Shown here one piece after another: positions 1-9,631 of a DNA stretch of 64,000 nucleotides. Source of the stretch: CAYRUD01 sp964427425 (lineage in GTDB: Bacteria; Chlamydiota; Chlamydiia; Chlamydiales; FEN-1388); the NCBI GenBank assembly GCA_964427425.1, contig CAYRUD010000002.1, positions 1-64,000 on the forward strand. The letters run 5' to 3'. The notes under the pieces are model-generated. The model was given only the letters and a program-made list of their open reading frames with translations, did not search any database and was not told the origin of the DNA. The translations under genes were made by a program, and so were the position numbers. How positions within the stretch are numbered: the first letter of the stretch is position 1; every line of letters begins with the position of its first letter.

Positions 1-12
1 TGGGTATTCTTG

Positions 13-1878
13 CTATTTGATTGAGATTGTGAGTGGATCGCTGTAAAGGCCAGAGTCTCCTTGAGCGACAATTCTATACTCAACTCGCTTCTTACCCCTT
101 ACATTTCGCACATCAACAGAACGTGGTTTTCCTGCCAAGACCGTTTTGAAAAGAGATCCGTCTCGATAGATAAGATATTTTGTCACGAGAGGATCAGGGC
201 TTGCTTTCCACGATAGTCGATGCACATACTCAACCTGGGAAGAAAAGGCATGCTCAATCAGCTTTCCCTTAAATTGAGCTGGTGGGGAAAGAAGGTACGT
301 ATATTTTGTCGCAGAAGAGCTAGTAGAAGAGCCCGATGGAGTAACGACTACAACATCAACAATGCCGGATCCAGGAGGAACTAGAGCGGTGATTGTTGAG
401 GGTGAATTCACAGTAAATGAGGCCTCAGTCGTTCCAAAGAAAACAGATGCTGCGCTCGCAAAACTGCTTCCTGTAATAATTACTTCTCCTCCTCCTTTTT
501 TTGGACCTGAGGAAGAAGAAAGACTTGTTATCTCGGGTGAGGCTACATAGCTCGCGGATTGGATTTGATAGCTTAAGCCAGTCCAATGTCTCCAGGTTGC
601 AGTTATATGAGCATCTGGATCGATTGCGGCATTAATCAGTGCGCTGGCGCCATCATTTGGCACGGCCGAAGAAATTCCTATTTCAATAGCTGGTTGCCAT
701 TCATTACTCGTAGATGGTTTGTAAGCTGACATGACTCTCCAATTCGATCCGGTGAACTCTCTCCAAACAGCAGTCACACTCCCTGATGAATTGATTACAG
801 TTTTAGGTGTGTTGGCCTCGATCCCTGTTGCAGATAAAAGCATAGGCGTCTGCCATGCGCCGCCTGCTGATTTATAGGACCATTGGAGAGTAGTGCTAGA
901 GCCAGTCCACTCTTCCCAGACTGCTACAGCGTTTCCTGTGTTATCTAGCGTGATTCGAGGCGAGTCATTGACAGTTAGTGCGCTTGAAGGTATTGACTCA
1001 GCAGGCTCCCAGCTTGCGCTTCCAGAGCGTTTCATTCGAGTCTCAATATAGGCTGAGGGGAAATTGTATACAGTCCAGCCAACAAGAACGTCTCCTGATT
1101 GATTACATGCGATCTGAGCAGGATAGGTGGATAGTCCAGCAGTAAAGATCTCTACTGGCAAATCCCATGTATTGCTTTGAGATGACTTAGTTGCGGCATA
1201 TATGATCTTAGCCTTTTTCCAGGTAGCAACTGCATTATCCGAAGAATCAAAAGCTATATTAATTTCTTCAAATTGATTTGAGCCTGATGTTAATGTCTCA
1301 ATAGCGAGCCAATCACTGCCGAAAGGCTTTATAGAAGTATTAAGTGTCCACGTATTCGTGATAATGTTTAATTGAGGCCATAAGATAACAAGATTGCCTT
1401 GAGAGTCAACTCCTGCTTTATATCCAAAGGAAGTATTACCCATACTAGCCCCTGCGATTGCAGTCGGCCCTTGCCAGGACCCGCCAAAAGGCTTAGTCCA
1501 ATATTGAAGACCCCATTCATTGATTCCTGTACTCGTTGCACATATCGCAGTGAGATTACCAGCCGGATCTACAACTAACACTGGTTCTGTTGTGCCTGGA
1601 ACAGCTACCGGACTAAACAGATCTTCGACAGGCTCCCAGTTTGAGCCATAGGGTTTTGTCGAAGCCTGGATAATATCGTATTCTGTGCCATTGATCGTTT
1701 TTATAATCCGCCACATACAAGTAGCGTTACCAAAAGAGTCGACAACTACCGGATCATCAGTCATGATGATCCCCGCTTCACTGATAGTAACAGAATTAGA
1801 CCACTGCGCCTCTAGGGGTGAGAAAAAGAGAAGAGCGCACATCGAAAAAAACGCTCTTATAAAGGAATTTAATTTCAT
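13..1878 (-). CDS. secreted beta-repeat protein with IPT/TIG domain
   Basis: A 621-residue protein whose first ~24 residues form a signal peptide (basic start, hydrophobic core, LEAQ cleavage region). Residues ~25-445 are about eight degenerate units of ~50 residues built on a 'vDs.GNatavW' core followed by 'KPfGs.W'; the spacing suggests a beta-propeller, which is inference. Residues ~448-530 look like an IPT/TIG immunoglobulin-like domain (GP..GG.EVIITG, then FG, then P.G.G.VDV). The C-terminal ~85 residues resemble a fibronectin type III fold (LSWKASPD..VTKYLIYRDG). The ATG is preceded by a strong Shine-Dalgarno (AAGGAGAAAGT). It is a full-length paralog of the gene at 2983-4851. Surface or periplasmic location and a binding role are plausible; the precise function is unknown. 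Confidence 0.85.
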   Translation of the reverse strand: MKLNSFIRAFFSMCALLFFSPLEAQWSNSVTISEAGIIMTDDPVVVDSFGNATCMWRIIKTINGTEYDIIQASTKPYGSNWEPVEDLFSPVAVPGTTEPVLVVDPAGNLTAICATSTGINEWGLQYWTKPFGGSWQGPTAIAGASMGNTSFGYKAGVDSQGNLVILWPQLNIITNTWTLNTSIKPFGSDWLAIETLTSGSNQFEEINIAFDSSDNAVATWKKAKIIYAATKSSQSNTWDLPVEIFTAGLSTYPAQIACNQSGDVLVGWTVYNFPSAYIETRMKRSGSASWEPAESIPSSALTVNDSPRITLDNTGNAVAVWEEWTGSSTTLQWSYKSAGGAWQTPMLLSATGIEANTPKTVINSSGSVTAVWREFTGSNWRVMSAYKPSTSNEWQPAIEIGISSAVPNDGASALINAAIDPDAHITATWRHWTGLSYQIQSASYVASPEITSLSSSSGPKKGGGEVIITGSSFASAASVFFGTTEASFTVNSPSTITALVPPGSGIVDVVVVTPSGSSTSSSATKYTYLLSPPAQFKGKLIEHAFSSQVEYVHRLSWKASPDPLVTKYLIYRDGSLFKTVLAGKPRSVDVRNVRGKKRVEYRIVAQGDSGLYSDPLTISIK

Positions 1879-2058
1879 ACTTTCTCCTTCCTTACTTGGG
1901 TAAAAAAGAGCCTAATTTTCTACATATCTATTTATGTGATTTCGACAAATGAATACTTAATTTGTTTCTCTTTAGTCTTTAAAGGGATGAAGGAAAATGC
2001 AATTAAATGAATGTAGATGTGATTTGCTCGAAGTCAAAAGAGGGGGGTATCGTAAAGA

Positions 2059-2095
2059 AAGCTTCAAGAGCACATTGCCTTATCTCTTGAAGCTT
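2059..2095 (-). terminator. hairpin downstream of the outer-membrane barrel gene
   Basis: The arms AAGCTTCAAGAG (2059-2070) and CTCTTGAAGCTT (2084-2095) form a perfect 12-bp stem 43 bases downstream of the stop of the gene at 2138-2755. On the minus strand it is followed by a short T-rich stretch (TCTTT), consistent with a rho-independent terminator. Confidence 0.6.
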
Positions 2096-2137
2096 CTTTG
2101 TGTGGAATGCTAATAGCGAAAAAAGGGGCCAATCAAT

Positions 2138-2755
2138 TTAGAACGTAAAGTTGATTGATCCACCAACTTTCATACCGCTCATATCGACGCTCTTTCTCTT
2201 CACATAAGGATGCGAGCGATGGCCTGACATATGGAATCGTAGAAGTGAGTATTCAACAAAACCGCCTACCGATATATGATTCGTAAAGTGATAGGTAAGT
2301 CCTGTTTGCACAACACCGCCAAATGCGCATTTATGCGTATTTTTGTGAACGTAGCGCGAATAGTCTTTGATATGAAGAATGCCATAAGAGGCGCCTAAAC
2401 CTACGTAAGCATCTAATGAAGATCTTAAATTGAACAAGCGTTGCACGCCTAATGTAAGAGGGATCATGCGCAGCTTCGTTTTGTCACGAACTCCAAGAGA
2501 GTGGCCGCTATTTTCGGTGAAGCCACAACCAATGGTAGCTTTCCAATTTTTCCGGAAAGAGAGTGAGGCTTCTACTTGATATTCAGCCCAATTTTTCCCA
2601 TAAATCTTTTTAACTTTGTGTGAGACAGGACGAAAATAAGCCGCTCGAGCTGTAACAGTTGGTTTTTCCATAGAAACGAGGCTTAGTGGGATACTTGTTA
2701 GACCAACAAGAGACAGGATAAGCGAGTTTGTAAAGCGTCTCATAGCTTGTACCAT
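2138..2755 (-). CDS. small outer-membrane beta-barrel protein
   Basis: A 205-residue protein with an N-terminal hydrophobic signal sequence (residues ~10-28). The body has alternating hydrophobic/polar stretches typical of an 8-strand barrel (GCGFTENSG, LGLGASYGI-like segments, VGGFVEYSLLRF), and it ends in GGSINFTF with a terminal phenylalanine, the usual signal read by BamA. Met-5 (2743) is an alternative start. It lies alone between the two IPT paralogs on the same strand, with its own hairpin downstream. By length and layout it resembles OmpW/opacity-type porin-like proteins, but no family signature is strong enough for a name. Confidence 0.75.
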   Translation of the reverse strand: MVQAMRRFTNSLILSLVGLTSIPLSLVSMEKPTVTARAAYFRPVSHKVKKIYGKNWAEYQVEASLSFRKNWKATIGCGFTENSGHSLGVRDKTKLRMIPLTLGVQRLFNLRSSLDAYVGLGASYGILHIKDYSRYVHKNTHKCAFGGVVQTGLTYHFTNHISVGGFVEYSLLRFHMSGHRSHPYVKRKSVDMSGMKVGGSINFTF

Positions 2756-2945
2756 AATGATGAAGTTTCTAAAAAATTCCTAAATAACTCCTATCTATAT
2801 TTTTTTTGAAAATTATGTAATAACTTTTTTCTTTAAAGAGCTAATTTCGCTTAAATGGTGTCATTATACGGCACTTTATGTGTCTCTTCTCACGGTTAGT
2901 CAGTTTGATATGTTTTGTATGAGACAGTGTTGTACACTTGAGATG

Positions 2946-2974
2946 CACCCTTTTCTTTTTTAGAGAAAAGGGTG
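2946..2974 (-). terminator. hairpin after second IPT paralog
   Basis: CACCCTTTTC (2946-2955) and GAAAAGGGTG (2965-2974) form a perfect 10-bp stem starting 9 bases past the stop of the gene at 2983-4851. There is no clear T-tract on the minus strand, so it may act as a terminator or a 3' stabilising stem. Confidence 0.5.
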
Positions 2975-2982
2975 TTCTTATT

Positions 2983-4851
2983 TTATTTCACTGAAATAGC
3001 GACTGGCTCGCTATAAAGGTCAGAGTCGTCGTGTGCGACAATGGTGTATTCAACCCTTTTTTTGTTTTTAATGTTCCGTACTTTCAGAGCAAGCGGCTGA
3101 TCTGCTCGTACTGTTTTGATGAGTCGGCCATTTTGATAAACGAGGTATTTAGTGACGGATTGATCCGGGCTAGCTCTCCATGTCAGCTGATGGAAGAACT
3201 CAACTTGTGAGCAAAAAGCGTGTTTGATGAGCTTGCCTTTAACATGTGTTGGGGACGAGAGATAATAGCCATACTTTGATAAGGATGAACTTAAAGAAGT
3301 TCCCCAATTCGACGTTATTGCAACATCAACAAGCCCAGACCCTGATGGCGCGGTAACAGTAATTGATGTGGGAGAATTGACGGTAAAAGGAGTAGACGTT
3401 GTTCCAAATACCACTGATGAAACATCGATAAAATTGTGCCCTTGTATTACTACTTCGTTTCCTCCAGTTCTTGGCCCGATAGAAGGGGAGAAGCTGGTAA
3501 TTTTAGGTGGAGCGTACGAGTTGGAAGTATGAATAATGGCTCCTGATGCAATTGAAGCTGACCATAACGCAGTCATATTTCCATTAGGATCTTGTACAAG
3601 ATCAACAGTAAATCCGCTGATAGTACTTGGATCTATATCCGATACCTCTATTATAACAGGCACTTGCCATGTAGTACTTCCAACTGGCTTATATACTGAT
3701 TTGACAAGCCAGTGTGTTCCGTCAAACTCTGCCCATACTGCTGTAGCATTACCGAACTCATCCACTGTAATTTGTGAATTGCTAGTTGGTTGACCTGCTG
3801 AAGACAAGAGCATCGGCGATTGCCATTCACCTCCAAAAGCATGATATGACCACATTATCTCAGACGGATTTGTCGCTCTTTGCCAGACAGCAACGATAGT
3901 CCCATTGCTATTGACAGCGCTATAAGAATCACTATAAACTCCACCTTCACTGTTGGTTGGTATAGACTCAACGGGTTGCCATGTAGAGCTGCCAGCGGGT
4001 CTCAAAGCTGATAGGAGAAAAGTCTCTTCATCATTATTTGCGGCCCAAACGACATACACATTCCCAGAAGAATCTGAGATAATATTAGGTGCTCCTAAGG
4101 AATCAGTTCCATTATTGCATATCTTGATAGGCGTTTGCCATGTATTGCTATCAAAAGGTTTTACTGACGCATAGATAGGCCACTCTGGCGAGGATAGCTC
4201 TTCCCAGGCAGCAATAGCATTACCATACGTATCAAAGCCGATATTCATATTGATGTACTGATATGATCCTGCTATGAGTACTTGGGTTGGTAGCCAATCG
4301 CTTCCGAAGGGCTTTAACGCAGCCCGTACTTGCCAACCGTTACTATCATGACGATTCCAAATGACTGCGATATTCCCTTGAGAGTCAACGGCCATTTTAT
4401 AAGGATCATTACCCACACCTATATCATCAGCAATAGAAAGTGTAACAGGCCCCTGCCATGCTCCGCCAAAAGGCTTGAACAATGACATAAAGCCTTTTTT
4501 CCCTCCACCGAGGTCCTTATAGCAGAGAAGAGTAACATTTCCGAAAGGATCGACTACCATTTTCAGGTTACCGCCTTCTATTGGATTTGGGGTATATACG
4601 TCCTCTATCGGTCCCCAATTTGCGCCAAATTCCTGAATCGTAGACTGAATGGCATAGTAAGTGGTACTGTTTATAATTCTTTGAGACTGCCATACAGCTG
4701 TTGTATTGCCAAAAGAATCAACTCCTATTTGAATATCGTATTTATTCCCTGTTTCTACCGGTAAATTAACAGGTGTTGTCCACTGAGCATGTAGTGGAAA
4801 AATTGTAAGAGCACTGACTATGAAAAGTGCTCGTAAAAATGAAAGTAGCAT
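2983..4851 (-). CDS. secreted beta-repeat protein with IPT/TIG domain (paralog)
   Basis: A 622-residue paralog of the gene at 13-1878 with the same plan: signal peptide ending near PLHAQW, about eight ~50-residue units carrying VDSFGNTTAVWQ-like cores and KPFGS.W, an IPT/TIG domain around residues 449-530 (GPRTGGNEVVIQG), and a C-terminal fibronectin-like stretch (LTWRASPDQSVTKYLVYQNG). The C-terminal ~90 residues are the best conserved between the two copies. The start is supported by GGAG upstream of the ATG (ACGGAGACGAAT). The copies flank a small barrel protein, so an export or adhesion role at the envelope is a reasonable guess, but nothing in the sequence shows a substrate. Confidence 0.85.
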   Translation of the reverse strand: MLLSFLRALFIVSALTIFPLHAQWTTPVNLPVETGNKYDIQIGVDSFGNTTAVWQSQRIINSTTYYAIQSTIQEFGANWGPIEDVYTPNPIEGGNLKMVVDPFGNVTLLCYKDLGGGKKGFMSLFKPFGGAWQGPVTLSIADDIGVGNDPYKMAVDSQGNIAVIWNRHDSNGWQVRAALKPFGSDWLPTQVLIAGSYQYINMNIGFDTYGNAIAAWEELSSPEWPIYASVKPFDSNTWQTPIKICNNGTDSLGAPNIISDSSGNVYVVWAANNDEETFLLSALRPAGSSTWQPVESIPTNSEGGVYSDSYSAVNSNGTIVAVWQRATNPSEIMWSYHAFGGEWQSPMLLSSAGQPTSNSQITVDEFGNATAVWAEFDGTHWLVKSVYKPVGSTTWQVPVIIEVSDIDPSTISGFTVDLVQDPNGNMTALWSASIASGAIIHTSNSYAPPKITSFSPSIGPRTGGNEVVIQGHNFIDVSSVVFGTTSTPFTVNSPTSITVTAPSGSGLVDVAITSNWGTSLSSSLSKYGYYLSSPTHVKGKLIKHAFCSQVEFFHQLTWRASPDQSVTKYLVYQNGRLIKTVRADQPLALKVRNIKNKKRVEYTIVAHDDSDLYSEPVAISVK

Positions 4852-5280
4852 ATTCGTCTCCGTTCTTGGTTCATTTTTTTATAAATATTATTTTAAAAAA
4901 ATAAAGTGGAGCAGATACTTTCTATGGTCTTAATACAGATCAAGACATGTAATTTGGTTGAAAATAAAAAAAATCTCCCCTTCCTTTTTCAGAAGAATGA
5001 GGGGCATATGGATGGTTGCTTTATCACTGTGAAATACAATTTGATACCACAACGCTCATGAAGCCTGTGCGATGTTAAAACATTTTCTTAGGGGCAACAT
5101 GGATTCATGCTTGCTCGAATCCAACCTAATCTCTTACGCTTAAATATTTTCGAATGAATCGGATACTGAGAGATCGACGTACAAGAGAGGAAATAGTTTT
5201 CTTTTTAAAGAAGAGACGAGTATTCCTGATCTCTCAAATTTGTGAACTGAACTTATCTACTATTTCTAAAGAGAGTGGAC
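4852..5280. other. divergent intergenic region before bamA
   Basis: 429 bases between the divergent IPT paralog and bamA. AT-rich, with A/T runs near 4875-4910. A weak GC-rich inverted pair (CCCC at ~4977-4980 and GGGG at ~5001-5005) is present. No ORF with a ribosome-binding site and no tRNA-like structure was found. Promoters for both flanking genes must lie here, but no convincing -35/-10 pair stood out. Confidence 0.5.
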
Positions 5281-7740
5281 ATGCGTTCAATAGCCTTTTT
5301 ACGACTCTTAGTATTAACTTCTTCAATTGGTGTAGGCACTGAGCCTTTTTTAATATCAAAGTCTTCTCTTCTTGCTGCTGATGCCGCGCCTAAAAATGTT
5401 CCTCAGGTGAAGACAGCTCAGCCTATGGCGAAAAGCCCTGAAGGTCTTCCTGTTCATTCCTTTCACATCTATGTGACTGAAGTAAATGAAAACAAAGTCG
5501 AGCTCCCTTCAGACAATGCGATTGTTCGAAATTTAAAAACACGTGAGCGGCAGCCATTCTCTCAAGTTGAGTTTGACCAAGATTTAAAAATCCTCGCAAG
5601 AGAGTTTGATAAGGTTGAGCCTTTAGTTAAAGTTAAAGGCAATGAAGTTGATGTTGAGATTACAGCTTGGAAGAAGCCATTAGTCAGAGAGATCACATTT
5701 CAAGGAAATATAGCATTTAATGAGAAGAAGCTTTTAAAAGAAGCCGAATTCCAAAAAGATACCCTTCTTGATCGCCAGCTCTTTTATAAGGGTGTTCAGA
5801 AGATTAGAGCTCTGTACGTGAAGAAAGGCTACTTTGAAGTAGATATCCATCCTGATATTAAAGAAACAGCTCCCGGGGTCGTTGATATCGTTATCAATAT
5901 CAATGAGGGCCGCGCCGGATTTATTGAAAAGCTACGCTTTCATAACTTCTCAGATAAGGAAGAAGACGAGATTCGTGATCGAATGATGACGAAAGAGTAT
6001 AGCTTCTTCTTAAGCTGGATGAACAATCAGGGTACCTATTACTCTGATATATTCCGACAAGATGAGCTTCAGATCCTCTCATATCTTCAAAATATGGGCT
6101 ACCTTGACGCAAAAGTGTCGACAAGCGTTACTGCAGCACAAGATAAAAAGGATCGCATTATTGTCGACATCTATGCTGATCGCGGTGAGATGTATTATTT
6201 AGGCGAAATACACTTTGAAGGATCACAGAATATCATCTCAAATGAAGATCTTCTCAAGAAAACAGGTCTCGTTCCTGGAAAGCCGTATTCCCCAGATGCG
6301 ATTCGCTATGCAGTTCGCTCTCTTTATAGCGCATTTGGCTCAAAGGGCTACATCGATACAGCCGTGGTTCCTGAGAATAAGCTTGTTCAATCTAAAGATG
6401 GCAAGCGCGTATATGATGTTACCTTTAAAGTCCAGCAGGGTAAGTGCTACCGAGTCGGCCTTATCCGAATTATCGGCAACACCAAGACACAAGCGAAGGT
6501 AATCCTTCATGAGACTCCACTCATTCCTGGGTCTGTTTTTGACTCAACAATGCTCGCTAAGACTGAAGAGCGTTTGAGAAATATCGGCTACTTTAGAAGT
6601 GTGAACGTCTATGCGACACGATCTGATCAACAGAGTGTCGATATGATTCCATTCCGCGACGTTCATATTGAAGTTGAGGAGAATCCAACGACCGCTCAAT
6701 TTTCTGCATTCGGTGGTTACAATACGACAGAGAGCGTCTCAGGTGGCGTCAATTTTGCTGAGACAAACTTCAACATGGAAGGGATTACAGATATCCTAAC
6801 GAAAGGTTTTCGTGCTGTCCGCGGCGGCGGTGAATACTTTGGGGTTACAGCGACTATTGGTACAAAGCAAAAATCGTACACACTTTCTTGGACGAAGCCA
6901 TATTTCTTTGACTCGAAGTGGGCTTTTGGTATTGACCTTTCGAAGCAAGATAATGAGTTTGCGGCAAGCGACTACGCAATCAAATCAAAAGAGATGACAC
7001 TTTCGCTCAAGCGCCCAATCAACGCGTTTGTCAATGTGGGAACTCACTATAGATTGCGTGATGGTCACATCGATTTGAAAGGTGTTGAGGATAAGTCGAA
7101 AAATAAACAGTTGATCCGTGAATCAAAGAATGGTGGCGTTATCTCAGCGGTTGGAGCCTCCATTAACTACGACTCAACAAACCATCCGGTCAATCCATCG
7201 TCAGGTGTTCGTTCGAGCTTGTCTCTTGAGTACGCGGGTCTTTTTGGCGATCACCACTTTGCAACATTCGGTTATCTCAACACACTCTATTTTCCTGTAG
7301 CTCAAGAAGGTGTTTTGAAGTTTAGAGGAAACCTCCAACTTATTCAGCCTCTCTTTGGTACAAAAGCCAAGCGTCTTCCATTGGATGAGAGGTTGTACTT
7401 AGGTGGCGAGGGCAGTGTCAGGGGATACCGATATAATGCGATCGGACCTTTGTTTACTGATAAATACCATACGCCACGTGGCGGTATGACATCGGCTTTT
7501 GTTTCCGGTGAGTATGAGCATAAGCTCTATAAAAGCTTACATGGTTTTACGTTTATTGATGCCGGTAACGTTTGGTGGAGAACTTTACAATTCGGAAATC
7601 TCAGATACTCTGCAGGCTTCGGTATCAAGTATTACATGACTGAAACGACTCCATTGACAGTCGGGTTCGGTTTCCCATTGAATCCTAAAAAATCACGTGA
7701 TGTTCGCCGATTCTATTTCTCTATCGGAACGTCTTTCTAA
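5281..7740 (+). CDS. bamA: BamA / Omp85 outer-membrane assembly factor
   Basis: BamA inserts beta-barrel proteins into the outer membrane. The protein has a signal peptide, then roughly residues 45-460 as tandem POTRA domains (for example ITFQGNIAFNEKKLLKEA, IHFEGSQNIISNEDLLKKTG and IRIIGNTKTQAKVILHET, each beginning a POTRA), then a C-terminal 16-strand barrel carrying the family's VRGYRYN motif near residue 711 and FIDAGNVW. It ends ..FYFSIGTSF with terminal Phe. At ~819 residues it is of normal family length. I chose ATG 5281 because AAAGAGAG (5268-5274) sits 6 bases upstream; an in-frame GTG at 5275 directly abuts that site. It heads the bamA-skp-lpxD order known from other chlamydiae (CT241-CT243). 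Confidence 0.97.
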   Translation: MRSIAFLRLLVLTSSIGVGTEPFLISKSSLLAADAAPKNVPQVKTAQPMAKSPEGLPVHSFHIYVTEVNENKVELPSDNAIVRNLKTRERQPFSQVEFDQDLKILAREFDKVEPLVKVKGNEVDVEITAWKKPLVREITFQGNIAFNEKKLLKEAEFQKDTLLDRQLFYKGVQKIRALYVKKGYFEVDIHPDIKETAPGVVDIVININEGRAGFIEKLRFHNFSDKEEDEIRDRMMTKEYSFFLSWMNNQGTYYSDIFRQDELQILSYLQNMGYLDAKVSTSVTAAQDKKDRIIVDIYADRGEMYYLGEIHFEGSQNIISNEDLLKKTGLVPGKPYSPDAIRYAVRSLYSAFGSKGYIDTAVVPENKLVQSKDGKRVYDVTFKVQQGKCYRVGLIRIIGNTKTQAKVILHETPLIPGSVFDSTMLAKTEERLRNIGYFRSVNVYATRSDQQSVDMIPFRDVHIEVEENPTTAQFSAFGGYNTTESVSGGVNFAETNFNMEGITDILTKGFRAVRGGGEYFGVTATIGTKQKSYTLSWTKPYFFDSKWAFGIDLSKQDNEFAASDYAIKSKEMTLSLKRPINAFVNVGTHYRLRDGHIDLKGVEDKSKNKQLIRESKNGGVISAVGASINYDSTNHPVNPSSGVRSSLSLEYAGLFGDHHFATFGYLNTLYFPVAQEGVLKFRGNLQLIQPLFGTKAKRLPLDERLYLGGEGSVRGYRYNAIGPLFTDKYHTPRGGMTSAFVSGEYEHKLYKSLHGFTFIDAGNVWWRTLQFGNLRYSAGFGIKYYMTETTPLTVGFGFPLNPKKSRDVRRFYFSIGTSF

Positions 7741-7802
7741 TGAAAGAGGGGAGTAAGAACCAATTTCAATGCGAACGATGATTTAAAACGAGGGTATTAT
7801 TT

Positions 7803-8327
7803 ATGAGAAAATTATTCAGCGCTCAGCTTCTTGCGGCTTTTCTATCAGTTACAGCATCTTTATCTGCTTTGACAATTGGGACAGCAAATGTTCGTTACTG
7901 CATCGAAGAGTCAAAGATTGGAAAGAGCGAGCAAAGCCAATTCGAAGAGCTTAAGAAGCAATTAGAGCAGGGATTAGAGCAGAAAGACAAAGAGCTTAAT
8001 GAGCTCGCTCCAAAGCTAAAAGATGAGTATCTCGATACGCTTACTCCTGAAGCTGAAAGGGAGCTGAAAGAAAAGTTCAACCAACTTTCTCAAGAGATGT
8101 CGATTCAGCAAAATCAGTATTATCAGACGTTAAACTCGGCGAACTATCAATTTATGAGCAAGATTCTTGAGATGATTCAAGAAGCATCTAAAATTGTAGC
8201 AACTCAGAAGAAATTAGATCTGATTTTGAATGATGAAGCATGTTTTTATAAGAACGACTCAGTCGATGTATCAAAAGAGATTGTAAAAGAACTTGATGCG
8301 GCTTTTGATAAAGCTCAGAAGAAGTAG
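7803..8327 (+). CDS. skp: OmpH/Skp periplasmic chaperone
   Basis: A 174-residue OmpH/Skp family protein. Skp holds unfolded outer-membrane proteins in the periplasm for delivery to BamA. A signal peptide (residues 1-~22, ending SLSALT) is followed by the small beta core (IGTANVRYCIEES) and a long helical, highly charged region (residues ~35-110, with EELKKQLEQGLEQKDKELNE) that forms the tentacle-like coiled coil. The C-terminal part returns to the core (KKLDLILNDEACFYKN..VDVSKEIVKEL), matching the family's 'vdlil....v.Yvn...DiT..vi..ld' ending. It lies 62 bases after bamA, so co-transcription is likely; a hairpin follows it before lpxD. It carries one copy of the 13-mer TTATCAGACGTTA (8120-8132). 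Confidence 0.93.
   Translation: MRKLFSAQLLAAFLSVTASLSALTIGTANVRYCIEESKIGKSEQSQFEELKKQLEQGLEQKDKELNELAPKLKDEYLDTLTPEAERELKEKFNQLSQEMSIQQNQYYQTLNSANYQFMSKILEMIQEASKIVATQKKLDLILNDEACFYKNDSVDVSKEIVKELDAAFDKAQKK
8120..8132 (+). repeat. copy 1 of 13-mer TTATCAGACGTTA
   Basis: Exact copy inside skp, read in the frame Tyr-Tyr-Gln-Thr-Leu. Other copies are at 31339, 33028 and 43358, with an 11-base match at 34792, all on the + strand. Confidence 0.6.
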
Positions 8328-8425
8328 TCATGTAATCTTTTTCGAGAACTTTAATCTCAAAAGGGTGTATTCTTTTATCTCATTGCCCAGTAGCTTGATA
8401 GTTGGTTTTTGTATACTATCAATTC

Positions 8426-8459
8426 AAAAGGGTAATTGTAAAAGAATCACCCTTTTTTA
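8426..8459 (+). terminator. terminator after skp
   Basis: GGGT (8430-8433) pairs with ACCC (8449-8452), with ATT/AAT pairing inside the stem across one mismatch, followed by TTTTTT. It lies 99 bases past the skp stop and 78 bases before lpxD. Confidence 0.6.
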
Positions 8460-8537
8460 ATTTGATCTTTCTGAATATACAAAGAAGAAACAAACTTCAG
8501 ATTCACCTTCGACTCAAGAGAAGAAGAGAGTATCCTT

Positions 8538-9611
8538 ATGCCATTATCCATAACTTTGGAAGAGATTATCAAGCGCTGTTCCCTACAAGAGTCTTCATTG
8601 GTCGGAGATAAAAGTTATCGAATCGAAGGGGTGTCAGATCTCGCTTCAGCAAAGCCAAATGAGCTTTCCTTTTTTGCAAATGCTCGATATGCCGCTGATT
8701 TAAAACAGAGCTGCGCTGGGGCGGTCATAGTTTCTCCAGAGTCAATGCAAACAGGTGATCTTCCGCAAGGAAAGAATTACATCGTTCATGAGAATCCAAC
8801 AGCAGCTTTTCAAGCGGTTCTCAATCTCTTCCATGAGGGAGAGGTTCCAGAGATTACTGGCTTTAAAGGTGTTCATCAGACTGCGGTTGTGCATCCATCT
8901 GCGAAAATAGGAAAGAACGTCTCTATAGGTCCTTATGCTGTTGTCGACGAGGGAGTGTCTATTGGTGATGGAACTCAAATTCTTCCTCATACCTATATTG
9001 CGAAGAACTCAACTATTGGCACATCCGCTCTGATTCACTCTCATGTTGTTATCCGCGAAGGAAGTGTCATTGGAGACCGGGTAATCATTCAGCCAGGGGC
9101 TATTATTGGGTCATGTGGTTTTGGATACTCTACTGACAAGCGTGGTGTCCATACAAAGCTTGCTCATTGGGGGAACGTTGTTATTAAAAACGACGTTGAA
9201 ATCGGGGCTAATACGACAATTGATAGAGCTCGATTTGCCTCCACAGAGGTCCAAGATGGCACAAAGGTAGATAATCTTGTCCAGATTGGACACAATGTAA
9301 AAATCGGTCGCCACTGCTTTGTTGTCTCGCAGGTAGGAGTCGCCGGTTCTACAACTATTAATGATCACGTTGTTCTAGCGGGAAAAGTTGCAGTGAATGG
9401 TCACATTGAAATTTGCAGTGGAGCAATTATTGCCGCATGTTCAGGTGTCACTAAATCAATCAAAGAACCAGGAAAATACTCAGGTCTTCCTGCACAGAAG
9501 ATCGAAGAACATAATAAAAATGCAGTTTACCTGAGAAAAATCCACTCGCTTTTTGAAAGAGTCAAAGCTCTTGAAGAACAGATTAAATCAGTAATACATC
9601 CAGATACATAA
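8538..9611 (+). CDS. lpxD: UDP-3-O-acylglucosamine N-acyltransferase LpxD
   Basis: LpxD transfers the second acyl chain to UDP-3-O-acyl-glucosamine in lipid A synthesis (cytoplasm). The 357-residue protein has the N-terminal uridine-binding domain (GVSDLASAKPNELSFFAN), then a left-handed beta-helix of hexapeptide repeats (from ~residue 112: AVVHPSAKIGKNVSIGPYAVVDEGVSIGDG), and a C-terminal helix (HSLFERVKALEEQIKSV). The catalytic His is His-252 in QIGHNVKIG. The length is normal. Start ATG 8538 opens MPLSITLEEIIKR, as expected for the family. Third gene of the conserved bamA-skp-lpxD order, but separated from skp by a terminator, so it may have its own promoter. The threonine-aldolase-like gene starts 20 bases later. 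Confidence 0.96.
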   Translation: MPLSITLEEIIKRCSLQESSLVGDKSYRIEGVSDLASAKPNELSFFANARYAADLKQSCAGAVIVSPESMQTGDLPQGKNYIVHENPTAAFQAVLNLFHEGEVPEITGFKGVHQTAVVHPSAKIGKNVSIGPYAVVDEGVSIGDGTQILPHTYIAKNSTIGTSALIHSHVVIREGSVIGDRVIIQPGAIIGSCGFGYSTDKRGVHTKLAHWGNVVIKNDVEIGANTTIDRARFASTEVQDGTKVDNLVQIGHNVKIGRHCFVVSQVGVAGSTTINDHVVLAGKVAVNGHIEICSGAIIAACSGVTKSIKEPGKYSGLPAQKIEEHNKNAVYLRKIHSLFERVKALEEQIKSVIHPDT

Positions 9612-9631
9612 TGAGGTTTTGAAGAGGTCGT

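Noticed and set aside
5154..5342. Short + strand frame overlapping the bamA start.
   Set aside because: No ribosome-binding site, overlaps the bamA signal peptide in another frame, and has no recognisable features.
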